Assembly: GCA_021846605.1 (NCBI GenBank)
Contig: JAJZWQ010000190.1
Location: forward strand, 1 to 5,337
Direction: 5' to 3'
DNA: 5,337 nucleotides
DNA from: Bacillota bacterium
GTDB lineage: Bacteria; Bacillota_E; RBS10-35; JAJYVN01
In this document: positions 1 to 5,307 of the stretch, piece by piece
Numbering within the stretch: the stretch's first letter is position 1
How the letters are laid out: every line of letters starts with the position of its first letter
Translations under genes and position numbers: made by a program
Notes under the pieces: model-generated
The model's database searches: none
What the model saw: the letters and a program-made list of their open reading frames with translations, nothing else
What the model was told of the DNA's origin: nothing

Positions 1-2033
1 GGGGGCGGATCGTGCCTGGGGCGGTGCTGGGCCATCGCCTGGATATCGGCGGGTCGGAAGAGGAAATGGCGCTTGGTGCATGGCACCGCGGGCAGGAGGC
101 CTCGCCGGCGCCAGATGTGCACGGTGGTCTCGCAGACGCCCAGCGCTGCTGCCGCCTCCTGCAGCGTCAGCAGGCCGTAGGTGCGCAGGCGACTGGAGCG
201 GTCAGCCAGGTGGTGCGTGGTGCGGAGGTACGCGATGCCGTGCTGGGTGAAGGCGGCGCCGCCGTACGCATGCAGGCCGCGTGCGTTGAGTTCCGCCGCC
301 ACCTGGGCGTCGGTGTGGGTATCCAGGAGCCGGTCCACCAGTTGGACGACCTCGGCCTCGGTCTTGCGCTGTTGCCAGGCCGGCAGGGACAGCGGCAACT
401 GCAGGCAGCGGCTGGCCCCACCCTTGAAGCGAATCTGGGCGGTGATCTGTTCGCCTCGCACGAGCGTCACATCATCTAGGATCAGGTGCACCATGCGCTT
501 GCGGTCGCGGGCCGTCGTATGCGGGTCGTTCCAGAGGCGGGGGAAGTCCGTGGCCAGGGCGAGAACCTCCGACCGGCGCTGCTCATCGAGCACGAGTGTG
601 TCCTGGGTGCGGGCGCGCTCGTAGCCCTCCTGCGCGGCGGCGAGTTCGCGCAACGCGGCGTTCCAGTCCGCCTCTAGCGTCTCGGCCACCAGCCGATTGT
701 CCGGATCGACCTGCAGGTAGCGGCGCTTGGCAAGATCCGCCTCATAGCGTGCCCGGTCCACCTGCTGGCGGCGGAGCCGGTCCGCCTCATCGGCACGCGC
801 AGCCAGCTCCTGCTGCACCGCGAGTGCCGCGTCCAGGGCCAGCGGCGTCACGGCCTCGACCAGCACGGCGCCGATGGCAGCGTCGAGCCCGCCTCCCGGG
901 ATGGACTGGCAGAGGGGGCCCGCGCCTTCGACCTTCTCGCGCTGGCAGACGTAGTCCGGAACCGCGCCCCCCCGGCGCTGGTGGTAGCGCACGGTCATGC
1001 GGCTGCCGCACCGGCCGCATACGGCCAAGCCCTGCAGCATGGCGCCGCCTTCGCGCGGAGGGCTCTTGCGGCGCTCGCGCCCGTGGGCCTGGGCGTTGGC
1101 CGCGAGGCGGCGGAGGTTGTCTTGGAACTCCTCCCAGGTGACGTATCCCGCATGGGCGCCGGGCAGGCAGGCCAGCCATTGCTCGGGCGGCACCTGGTCG
1201 ACGCGGTGGCCGCCGCCGACGGCCTTGTGCCAGCGCGTCCGGCCAAAGAAGAAGGCGCCGGCGTAGCGCGGGTTGTGCAGGCTGTGCAGCACCGTGCTGT
1301 GCAGCAGCGGCCCCCAGACCAGTTCGCCTTTGTGGGGCCCGCGCTTCATCCGCCGGGGAAAGAGGATGTGCTGGGAACGGAACTCGCGCACCGTCCGCCA
1401 CGCCGATCCGGTCCGGCGAAACGAGGCGAAGAGGAGCCGGATCGCCTCCTGGACCTGCTGGTCGGGGTCGAGCAGCACCCGGTCGCCAGGACCGTAGACG
1501 AACCCGATGGGGAGGGGGGTCTTGAGTTCGCCCCGGCGCGCTTTGTTGATCAGTCCCCCGCGCAGCCGCGCCCGCAGCACGTGGAGCTCAGCTTCCGACA
1601 TTGTCCCCTTGAGCCCGAGGAGCAGGCGGTCATTGAACTGGGTGGGGTCGTAGACCCCGTCCTCGTCCAGGATCAGGGTCTCGGTCAGGGCGCAGATTTC
1701 CAGCAGGCGCTGCCAGTCCACCGAGCTGCGGGCGAGGCGGGAAACCTCCAGGCCGAGCACGATCCCGACGCGGCCCAGGCCCACCTCGGCGACGAGTCGC
1801 TGGAATCCCTCCCGGTCCACCGCGGAGGCGCCGGACTGGCCCAGGTCGCTGTCGACGACCACCACACGTTCGGGCGACCAGCCCAGGGCCACGGCCCGCT
1901 CGCGGAGCGCATACTGGCGCTTGGTGCTCTCCGCATTCTCGATGACCTGGCGCAGCGTGCTCTGGCGCACATAGAGATAGGCGTCGCGCTTGAGATGGTC
2001 GGCCCTCACCTTCTGATGCGCTTCGGCGAGCAT
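1..2033 (-). CDS. Large serine recombinase with zinc ribbon and C-terminal HTH (3' end beyond window)
   Basis: Serine site-specific recombinase that would cut and rejoin DNA at attachment sites through a 5' phosphoserine link. The frame is open without interruption from ATG at 2033 to the left edge (677 codons, no stop seen). The resolvase-type catalytic domain is residues ~18-160: YLYVRQSTLRQV places the nucleophile at Ser25, and SRLARSS (98-104) carries the conserved arginines. LLLGLKGTMSEAELHVLRAR follows as the linking helix region. The recombinase domain (~165-300) contains HNPRYAGAFFFGRTRW. A zinc ribbon has Cys339, Cys342, Cys363 and Cys375, followed by a charged, probably coiled-coil stretch (~400-480). 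The tail adds two HTH-like segments (~565-610 and ~622-670), the last resembling MerR/excisionase HTHs. ATG 2033 is chosen because GGTGAGGAG lies directly upstream and the preceding frame stops in it; GTG at 2009 is an alternative. Family identity is confident; target site and element name are not known. Confidence 0.95.
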   Translation of the reverse strand, partial: MLAEAHQKVRADHLKRDAYLYVRQSTLRQVIENAESTKRQYALRERAVALGWSPERVVVVDSDLGQSGASAVDREGFQRLVAEVGLGRVGIVLGLEVSRLARSSVDWQRLLEICALTETLILDEDGVYDPTQFNDRLLLGLKGTMSEAELHVLRARLRGGLINKARRGELKTPLPIGFVYGPGDRVLLDPDQQVQEAIRLLFASFRRTGSAWRTVREFRSQHILFPRRMKRGPHKGELVWGPLLHSTVLHSLHNPRYAGAFFFGRTRWHKAVGGGHRVDQVPPEQWLACLPGAHAGYVTWEEFQDNLRRLAANAQAHGRERRKSPPREGGAMLQGLAVCGRCGSRMTVRYHQRRGGAVPDYVCQREKVEGAGPLCQSIPGGGLDAAIGAVLVEAVTPLALDAALAVQQELAARADEADRLRRQQVDRARYEADLAKRRYLQVDPDNRLVAETLEADWNAALRELAAAQEGYERARTQDTLVLDEQRRSEVLALATDFPRLWNDPHTTARDRKRMVHLILDDVTLVRGEQITAQIRFKGGASRCLQLPLSLPAWQQRKTEAEVVQLVDRLLDTHTDAQVAAELNARGLHAYGGAAFTQHGIAYLRTTHHLADRSSRLRTYGLLTLQEAAAALGVCETTVHIWRRRGLLPAVPCTKRHFLFRPADIQAMAQHRPRHDPP

Positions 2034-2042
2034 CTCCTCACC
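2034..2042 (-). promoter_or_regulatory. Ribosome binding site of the recombinase, fused to upstream stop codon
   Basis: On the minus strand GGTGAGGAG abuts ATG 2033, and the TGA inside it is the stop codon of the preceding short frame. The spacing of the GGAG core to the ATG is almost zero, so pairing more likely uses GGTGAG. The arrangement suggests translational coupling: ribosomes finishing the short frame would be released on the recombinase start. Confidence 0.6.
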
Positions 2043-2226
2043 CCCCGAGGACCTTCAGGGCCATTCCGGCCAGGACCAGGGCCGCATCCACCCGGACCGC
2101 CGCGGCGAGGTCGATCGGCGCCCCGGAACCAGCCGCGGCTCGCGCCTCGGGCGGGGGTCCCTGACGCCAGGCCTCCAGCCACTCGGGCAACCCGCGACGC
2201 TGCAGCAGGGTGATCCCTTGGGGCAA
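2038..2226 (-). CDS. Short coupled protein, possibly the -1-frame C-terminal extension of the HTH gene
   Basis: Function not recognised. From the only usual start (TTG 2226) the frame encodes 62 residues beginning MPQGITLLQRRGLPEWLEAW and ending with the hydrophobic segment VDAALVLAGMALKVLGG. Coding-like sequence continues upstream of that TTG in the same frame (ALTQRYEEARAYACGARGG, ~2283-2227), and no ATG, GTG or TTG occurs there, back through the A6G5 run at 2332-2322. This frame is the -1 frame of the upstream HTH gene, which stops at 2304. It may therefore be made as an HTH fusion by frameshifting, be started at a non-standard codon such as CTG (2283), or be the remains of a once-fused gene. 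Similar short proteins between HTH and recombinase genes are known to me from other cassettes of this kind, but I cannot verify the relation here. Its stop lies in the recombinase ribosome binding site, supporting coupled expression. Confidence 0.5.
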   Translation of the reverse strand: MPQGITLLQRRGLPEWLEAWRQGPPPEARAAAGSGAPIDLAAAVRVDAALVLAGMALKVLGG

Positions 2227-2303
2227 GACCCCGCCGCGCGCGCCGCAGGCATAGGCGCGCGCCTCCTCGTAGCGTTGCGTCAGCGCCTGCGGCTCGCCCC
2301 ACC

Positions 2304-2789
2304 CTAATCCTGCGTCGGGCGCCCCCTTTTTTGCCGCTGTGCGAGGCGGCGTTCGATGCTGCGCGGGTGCACGGACAACCCCAGGCGCGCTTTGAGCCTG
2401 TCGGCCAGGTCGGCGGGAGACAGATGGGGCTCGGACTGCCGCATGTTCTCCAGAACGGCGATGACCTCCGGCGTGAGTTTGTGCGCCCGCCGCGGTCCAG
2501 GCCGCTGAGGGAGCAGGCCGGGCAGCCCGTTGGCGTCGAAGGCGGCCTGGGCCTGATAGAAGGCGGGGCGAGAGAAACCGAACGCGGCGGAGGCTCGGCT
2601 GGCGGCTTGGCCGTCGACCCGCACGCGGCGGAGCATTTCGTACTTGACCTGCACCAGATCCCGCGCGTCCAGGAAGGGTGCGCCGGCCACAAAGGTCGGG
2701 TCGGTGACCCTCTCGGGTCGGGGGTTGAGGGCGTGCTGGCTCTGGAGTGCGGCACCCTTGCCGTCGTCGGAAGGCTTCGCCACGGGCAT
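2304..2789 (-). CDS. Helix-turn-helix DNA-binding protein of the recombinase cassette
   Basis: A 161-residue protein with a disordered, polar N-terminus (~1-38) and two DNA-binding-like regions. Residues ~43-85 (DLVQVKYEMLRR ... GFSRPAFYQAQAAF) look like a homeodomain/Hin-type HTH. Residues ~104-151 (KLTPEVIAVLENM ... SVHPRSIERRLAQ) look like the second, winged-helix-like HTH seen in transposase N-termini. A proline/arginine linker, LLPQRPGPRRAH, separates them. ATG 2789 is supported by GGGGAGG six bases upstream and by a strong promoter ending about 24 bases before it. Proteins of this type accompany large serine recombinases, and I infer a role as cassette regulator or recombination accessory factor. 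It does not contain a DDE or serine catalytic domain. The gene ends in a basic tail (QKRGRPTQD) encoded across an A6G5 run, after which a -1-frame continuation is open. Confidence 0.8.
   Translation of the reverse strand: MPVAKPSDDGKGAALQSQHALNPRPERVTDPTFVAGAPFLDARDLVQVKYEMLRRVRVDGQAASRASAAFGFSRPAFYQAQAAFDANGLPGLLPQRPGPRRAHKLTPEVIAVLENMRQSEPHLSPADLADRLKARLGLSVHPRSIERRLAQRQKRGRPTQD
2322..2332 (-). other. A6G5 run at the HTH gene end, candidate frameshift site
   Basis: On the minus strand six A are followed by five G near the end of the HTH frame (codons CAA AAA AGG GGG). A -1 shift here leads into the frame that runs without a stop to 2038. The run is not in the exact phase of the classical A AAA AAG tandem-slip heptamer, so only the P-site AAA would re-pair perfectly; addition of one base by polymerase slippage would have the same effect. 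It could also mark a fixed indel. Confidence 0.35.
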
Positions 2790-2795
2790 CGCCGG

Positions 2796-2809
2796 CCTCC
2801 CCAGAGGGG
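2796..2809 (-). promoter_or_regulatory. Ribosome binding site of the HTH gene with a small overlapping hairpin
   Basis: GGGGAGG (2802-2796) precedes ATG 2789 with a six-base spacer and fixes that start. Its GGGG can pair with CCCC (2809-2806) across a three-base loop, giving a 4-bp hairpin close to the predicted 5' end of the transcript. Pairing would hide part of the Shine-Dalgarno sequence; whether this matters in the cell is unknown. Confidence 0.55.
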
Positions 2810-2817
2810 TGATATGC

Positions 2818-2828
2818 TGATTATGCCG
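2818..2828. repeat. Inverted repeat arm 1, candidate operator over the -10 box
   Basis: TGATTATGCCG on the plus strand; its exact reverse complement CGGCATAATCA occurs at 2933-2943. The arm covers the -10 hexamer of the minus-strand promoter. The HTH protein encoded just downstream is the obvious candidate ligand, but this is inference from position. Confidence 0.5.
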
Positions 2829-2847
2829 CCAATTGTGGCCATGTCAA
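2820..2847 (-). promoter_or_regulatory. Sigma70-type promoter for HTH gene and recombinase
   Basis: On the minus strand TTGACA (2847-2842, perfect -35) is followed after 16 bases by CATAAT (2825-2820, five of six matches to the -10 consensus). Transcription would start near 2813, leaving a leader of about 24 bases before ATG 2789. It should drive the HTH gene, the short coupled frame and the recombinase as one transcript. The -10 box lies inside an arm of an 11-bp inverted repeat, so repression by a protein bound there is plausible. Confidence 0.75.
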
Positions 2848-2902
2848 GCCCCGTCTGCGGCCATGCCCTGGATTGCGTTGCACACACTATCCGTATCAGC
2901 TC

Positions 2903-2927
2903 GGGGGCTGGCGCATGCCCAACCCCC
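2903..2927. repeat. GC-rich imperfect hairpin between DUF5372-type gene and HTH promoter
   Basis: GGGGG and CCCCC arms with three further pairs after one mismatch and a seven-base loop. No T-run follows on either strand, so it is not a good intrinsic terminator. It could slow transcription arriving from the DUF5372-type gene, or be a protein site; no function is shown. Confidence 0.35.
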
Positions 2928-2932
2928 TTCCC

Positions 2933-2966
2933 CGGCATAATCAACGTTACAGTCACGGCGTAATCC
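2933..2966. repeat. Inverted repeat arm 2 plus a degenerate third copy, candidate operators
   Basis: CGGCATAATCA (2933-2943) is the exact inverse of arm 1. A second, related copy, CGGCGTAATCC (9 of 11 matches), lies in the same orientation at 2956-2966 and overlaps the last codons of the DUF5372-type gene. Start-to-start distance is 23 bp, about two DNA turns, which would put bound proteins on the same face. Together with arm 1 they could form a looping operator around the 2820-2847 promoter. Confidence 0.45.
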
Positions 2967-3258
2967 CCTTTACATCCCCGGCCCCTTCCCGCTCTTCCCG
3001 CTCTCCCCGCCCCTTGGCTTCCTGCCCGCCCAGATCACGCACCAGCGCGCACAGGGCGATCAGGTCCTCGAGGCGGAACAGGGAGCGTCCCGCCGCCACC
3101 ACCACGAACGGGTCCTGCATGGCCACGCTGGTCCATCCCGTGGGCATGGACCGCAGCTGCCCTCCCGCGTCACGGAAGAACACCCGGTCCTCGCCCCAGG
3201 CCTGACCCTGGCTGATGAGGTCGAACTGCTGGCCGCTCAGGGGATGGTGGGGGTGCAC
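2953..3258 (-). CDS. DUF5372-type small protein
   Basis: A 101-residue protein of unknown function. The conserved-looking part covers residues 2-71: HPHHPLSGQQF at the start, then WGEDRVFFRDAGGQLRSMP, GWTSV, DPFVVVAAGRSLFRLEDL. This matches my recollection of the DUF5372 family, small proteins encoded next to recombinase and HTH genes of mobile cassettes. The last 25 residues are charged and low in complexity (EAKGRGEREEREGAG). No membrane segment or catalytic motif is evident; the compact beta-rich, aromatic-containing core might bind nucleic acid or a partner, but that is speculation. GTG 3258 is the first usable start in the frame, yet it lacks a Shine-Dalgarno sequence, and family-like residues (FRV before VHPHHP) seem to continue upstream. 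The gene begins only about 50 bases from the probable insertion junction, so its native start and promoter may have been separated by integration. Confidence 0.7.
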   Translation of the reverse strand: MHPHHPLSGQQFDLISQGQAWGEDRVFFRDAGGQLRSMPTGWTSVAMQDPFVVVAAGRSLFRLEDLIALCALVRDLGGQEAKGRGEREEREGAGDVKGITP

Positions 3259-3293
3259 GACCCGGAACGCGCCTCTCGCAACGTCACCATCGG

Positions 3294-4097
3294 GTGCAAT
3301 CGACGACTTTGTCCAAGGGGAAGATCGAGCGAATCATCCGCAGCGTGCAGGACGCCACCTTCGCCCAGTTCCGTGACCTGGTCGATCGCGGCGAGGTCAC
3401 CGATCTGGCCGGACTCAACGCGCATCTCTGGCTCTGGCTGGACCAAGTCTATCACCGCCGCGTCCACTCCCAGACCGGGGCCCCCCCGGCCGAGCGCATG
3501 CCGGAGGCTGTCCGCCCGGTCCGCGACGTCGCCGCGCACGAGCAGACCTTCCTGTGGCAGGCCACCCGGACCGTTCGCCGCGCCGGGTGCACAGTGGACC
3601 TCTTCGGCAATACCTACGCCCTGGGCGATCCGGCCCTGGCCGGGACCCGGGTCCAGGTCCGCTACAACCCCTATCGCCTGCAGACCGTCGCCATCTGGCA
3701 CGCGGGCCGCTTCCGCCAGACCGTCACCGCCGGGAAGCTGCAGCGCGAGCGCCACCCCCATGTCAGCCGCCTGCCCGAGCGCGGATCCGTCAGCGAGCCC
3801 ACGACGCACAACCAGCTCTCCGCCCTGCGCCGCCGGGCCGCAGGGGAGCGGGACGGCACGTCCGTGTCCTTCGCCGGCGCCGTCCCGCCCCGGCGTCTCT
3901 CCGATCTGCTGTCGGAGGTCCTGGGCCGGGCCCTGGAGCCCCGGGAGCTGCAGGCCTGCCGCCGGCACTGGCAGCGTTACGGCCCGTTCGATCCCCAGGC
4001 CTACCGTCCCGCCCTGCAGCGCTGCGTCCAGCAGAAGGGCGCCGCCCACCACGTCTCGGTCTACCTCGACCTCTGCCGCCCGGAGGGGGATCTGTGA
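3294..4097 (+). pseudogene. DDE transposase of IS481/TnsB type, N-terminal half missing
   Basis: The C-terminal part of a retroviral-integrase-fold transposase. Sequence-like similarity starts at LSKGKIERIIRSVQD, where the Glu of GKIE (codon 3327-3329) is the third catalytic residue of the DDE triad; the HTH region and both catalytic Asp residues that should precede it are absent. LWLWLDQVYHRRVHSQTGAPPAER is the usual end of the integrase core. FLWQATRTVRRAGCTVDLFGNTYALGD through VQVRYNPYRLQTVAIW is the small beta-barrel domain (Mu transposase C-terminal type). About 130 further residues, rich in basic amino acids, probably contact the ATPase or transposon ends. The nominal GTG 3294 is only the first start codon in the remaining frame and has no ribosome binding site. 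The stop overlaps the ATPase start. The rest of the gene is expected on the far side of the serine-recombinase cassette, so the gene is interrupted rather than decayed; no internal stop or frameshift is seen. Confidence 0.85.
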
Positions 4098-4864
4098 TGC
4101 CGGCCTTCACCAAGGAGATCGATGAGCTGCTCCCCACGACCCAGTGGCCCGAGCTTCAGGCCCGCCTGCGGCACACCGTCACCCAGTGCGGCCTCTGCGT
4201 CCTCAGCGGCGACCCCGGGGTCGGCAAGACGGCCGCCGTGCGCGCCTTCTGCCAGACCCTCGACCCCGCGACGCATCTGATCCTCTATCTCGCCGACACG
4301 ACCCTGACGCCGCGCACCCTCTATCGCCTTATCGCCGCCCACCTCGGCCTCGAGGTCCCCTGGTCCGCCAGCGAGTGCGCCCGCGCGGTGCGCCATGTCC
4401 TGCTCGGCCGCCGGCAGGCCGGCGTCACCCCCGTGCTGGTCATCGACGAGGCCGACGAGCTGCCCACCGCCACCCTCGCCGAGCTCCGCCTCCTGCAAAA
4501 CGGCGAGATGGACCGCCGTTCTCCCGCCGCCGTGATCCTCGTCGGAGCCCCGCTCCTCCGCCAGCGCCTGCGCCTGGTCACCCTCGCCGCCCTCGCCCAG
4601 CGCGTCACCGCCAGCTATCACCTCGTCGGACTGACCGCCGCCGAGACCGCTGCCTACATCGCGCTCCAGCTCGGCCTGGACGGCACGCCCGCCGTCACCT
4701 TCACCCCTGCCGCCGTCGAGGATGTCTTCCATCTCACCCGCGGCGTGCCCCGCCTCATCAATCGCCTGTGCCAGACCGCGCTGCTGGCCGCCACCAGCAG
4801 CGAGCTCCCCGTCGTCGAGCCCCGCACCGTCAAGGCGGCCGCCATGGACTGTGGTCTGGCCTGA
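4097..4864 (+). CDS. ExeA/TnsC-type AAA+ ATPase, transposition regulator
   Basis: A 255-residue ATPase expected to bind DNA, select the insertion target and activate the partner transposase. Walker A is GDPGVGKT (38-45, Lys44). Walker B is VLVIDEAD (113-120), followed by LAELRLLQN as in ExeA/TnsC relatives. ILVGAP (147-152) is the sensor-1 region, and RGVPRLINRLC (215-225) is the sensor-2/lid motif GxPRxIN. The length is close to that of compact IstB/ExeA-like transposition ATPases and shorter than Tn7 TnsC, so long N- or C-terminal extensions for extra partners are absent. ATG 4097 shares its A with the transposase stop (TGATG) and has GGAGGGGG seven bases upstream, so the two genes are translationally coupled. 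No secretion gene is nearby, which argues against the pilus/secretion role of true ExeA. Since the transposase is broken by the upstream cassette, this gene has probably lost its normal promoter. Confidence 0.9.
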   Translation: MPAFTKEIDELLPTTQWPELQARLRHTVTQCGLCVLSGDPGVGKTAAVRAFCQTLDPATHLILYLADTTLTPRTLYRLIAAHLGLEVPWSASECARAVRHVLLGRRQAGVTPVLVIDEADELPTATLAELRLLQNGEMDRRSPAAVILVGAPLLRQRLRLVTLAALAQRVTASYHLVGLTAAETAAYIALQLGLDGTPAVTFTPAAVEDVFHLTRGVPRLINRLCQTALLAATSSELPVVEPRTVKAAAMDCGLA

Positions 4865-4885
4865 CGACCGCCCACCCATCTCCCC

Positions 4886-4891
4886 GGGAGG
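4886..4891 (+). promoter_or_regulatory. Ribosome binding site that fixes the small protein start
   Basis: GGGAGG ends eight bases before GTG 4900. The in-frame GTG at 4891 overlaps this site and so cannot use it, which makes 4900 the preferred start. Confidence 0.65.
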
Positions 4892-4899
4892 TGTCCGCC

Positions 4900-5199
4900 G
4901 TGCACCGCATCTCGCTGGACGACGCGCCCCAGGTCGTGCTCGGAGCCGAGTTCCTCGCCGAGGACCCCCGCGATCCCGTCTGGCCCGTCCCGCGCTTCCG
5001 CCTCCGCATCCGCACCAGCTACGACTCCGGCGTCATCCTGGACATCAGCAACCCCCGCACGCTCGAACTCCTCGCCGCCGCGACGCGCACCCTGCTGCGC
5101 GCCTACCGGGACAGCCTCCACTCAACCCCCCTCAAGACCGCCAAGCCCCGCAAGCCCACTCAGCGCCGCCCCACGCCCCGTGCCTTCCCCGGAATCTGA
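4900..5199 (+). CDS. Small protein of unknown function, third gene of the transposon operon
   Basis: A 99-residue protein that I do not recognise. Residues ~1-72 look like a folded alpha/beta domain: an acidic start (SLDDAPQVVLGAEFLAEDPRD), a beta-like stretch (RFRLRIRTSYDSGVILDIS) and a leucine-rich helix (TLELLAAATRTLLRAYRDSL). The remaining ~27 residues are a basic, proline-rich tail (KTAKPRKPTQRRPTPR) that could bind nucleic acid. There is no membrane segment, zinc site or HTH. It starts at GTG 4900, 35 bases after the ATPase stop, with a good ribosome binding site, and is followed by a strong terminator, so it is the last cistron. It sits where TniQ or other accessory genes occur in related transposons but is far too short for TniQ. 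I infer an accessory role in transposition or end binding; this is not shown. Confidence 0.75.
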   Translation: MHRISLDDAPQVVLGAEFLAEDPRDPVWPVPRFRLRIRTSYDSGVILDISNPRTLELLAAATRTLLRAYRDSLHSTPLKTAKPRKPTQRRPTPRAFPGI

Positions 5200-5210
5200 A
5201 TAACACCTGC

Positions 5211-5248
5211 AGCCCGCGGACACTTCTGTGACCGCGGGCTCCTTTCTT
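5211..5248 (+). terminator. Intrinsic terminator of the transposon operon
   Basis: A 9-bp perfect stem AGCCCGCGG / CCGCGGGCT (5211-5219 and 5232-5240). It extends after one A-A mismatch by CAC/GTG around a TTCT loop, and CCTTTCTT follows. It begins 12 bases after the stop of the small protein gene and would end the plus-strand transcript before the transposon end. Confidence 0.85.
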
Positions 5249-5307
5249 GCCACGCGTTGTCTCATCTATCCTGAGCAGATTATTCTCAAATTCAGTGATC
5301 GGTAACA
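5249..5307 (+). repeat. Probable right end of the DDE transposon
   Basis: Between the terminator and the IS66-like codons lies a non-coding, more AT-rich segment ending GGTAACA. Read inward from the end it is TGTTACC, matching the 5'-TGT...ACA-3' termini usual for IS481/Tn7/Mu-type transposons. TCTCA occurs twice here (5260-5264 and 5284-5288), 24 bp apart, which could be part of repeated transposase sites. The terminal base is inferred from the start of the neighbouring coding sequence; the matching left end and target duplication (predicted around CCCCT, 5308-5312) are not in the window. Confidence 0.5.

Larger units (their letters stand above)
1..3308 (-). mobile_element. Serine-recombinase cassette (one end seen, other beyond window)
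   Basis: All minus-strand genes of the window (DUF5372-type, HTH, short coupled frame, recombinase) lie in one block that abuts a truncated DDE transposase. The right boundary is placed at roughly 3290-3310, where recognisable transposase codons begin. The exact crossover cannot be fixed without the other attachment half-site, which should lie left of the window. The block carries no visible cargo apart from the recombination and accessory genes. Confidence 0.55.
3309..5307 (+). mobile_element. Distal part of an IS481/TnsB-ExeA type transposon
   Basis: Three same-strand genes (transposase remnant, AAA+ ATPase, small protein) with overlapping or short spacing, then a terminator and a probable terminal ...ACA. 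The paired DDE transposase and ExeA/TnsC-type ATPase is the core of target-selecting transposons such as Tn7, Tn5053/Tn552 and Mu relatives. No TnsA endonuclease, TniQ/TnsD targeting protein, CRISPR gene or cargo is visible in the part shown. The left end is missing from the window. Confidence 0.6.

Noticed and set aside
981..2213. A 410-codon plus-strand open frame opposite the recombinase
   Set aside because: It has no recognisable domain and no ribosome binding site, and it is antisense to an uninterrupted recombinase frame with all expected motifs. Long antisense frames are common in GC-rich DNA.
2903..2927. Hairpin as an intrinsic terminator after the DUF5372-type gene
   Set aside because: The stem is broken by a mismatch and no T-run follows on either strand; kept only as an unexplained hairpin.
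2006..2956. A 316-codon minus-strand frame covering the promoter, HTH gene and short frame
   Set aside because: It reads through the promoter region and is out of frame with the HTH motifs; its composition is Arg/Pro/Ser-rich noise.
2331..2963. A 210-codon plus-strand frame opposite the HTH gene
   Set aside because: It is antisense to a gene with clear HTH motifs, promoter and ribosome binding site; no motif of its own.
3554..4864. Reading the ATPase as a 436-residue protein starting at 3554
   Set aside because: The first ~180 residues are the transposase gene read in the wrong frame. ATG 4097 has a strong ribosome binding site and the usual stop/start overlap.
4061..4879. A 272-codon minus-strand frame opposite the ATPase
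   Set aside because: It is Gly/Glu-rich antisense sequence without motifs, opposite Walker A and B codons that are clearly real.
4144..5199. A 351-codon plus-strand frame ending with the small protein
   Set aside because: Its first ~250 residues are a shifted reading of the ATPase gene. Only the part from GTG 4900, with its own ribosome binding site, is convincing.
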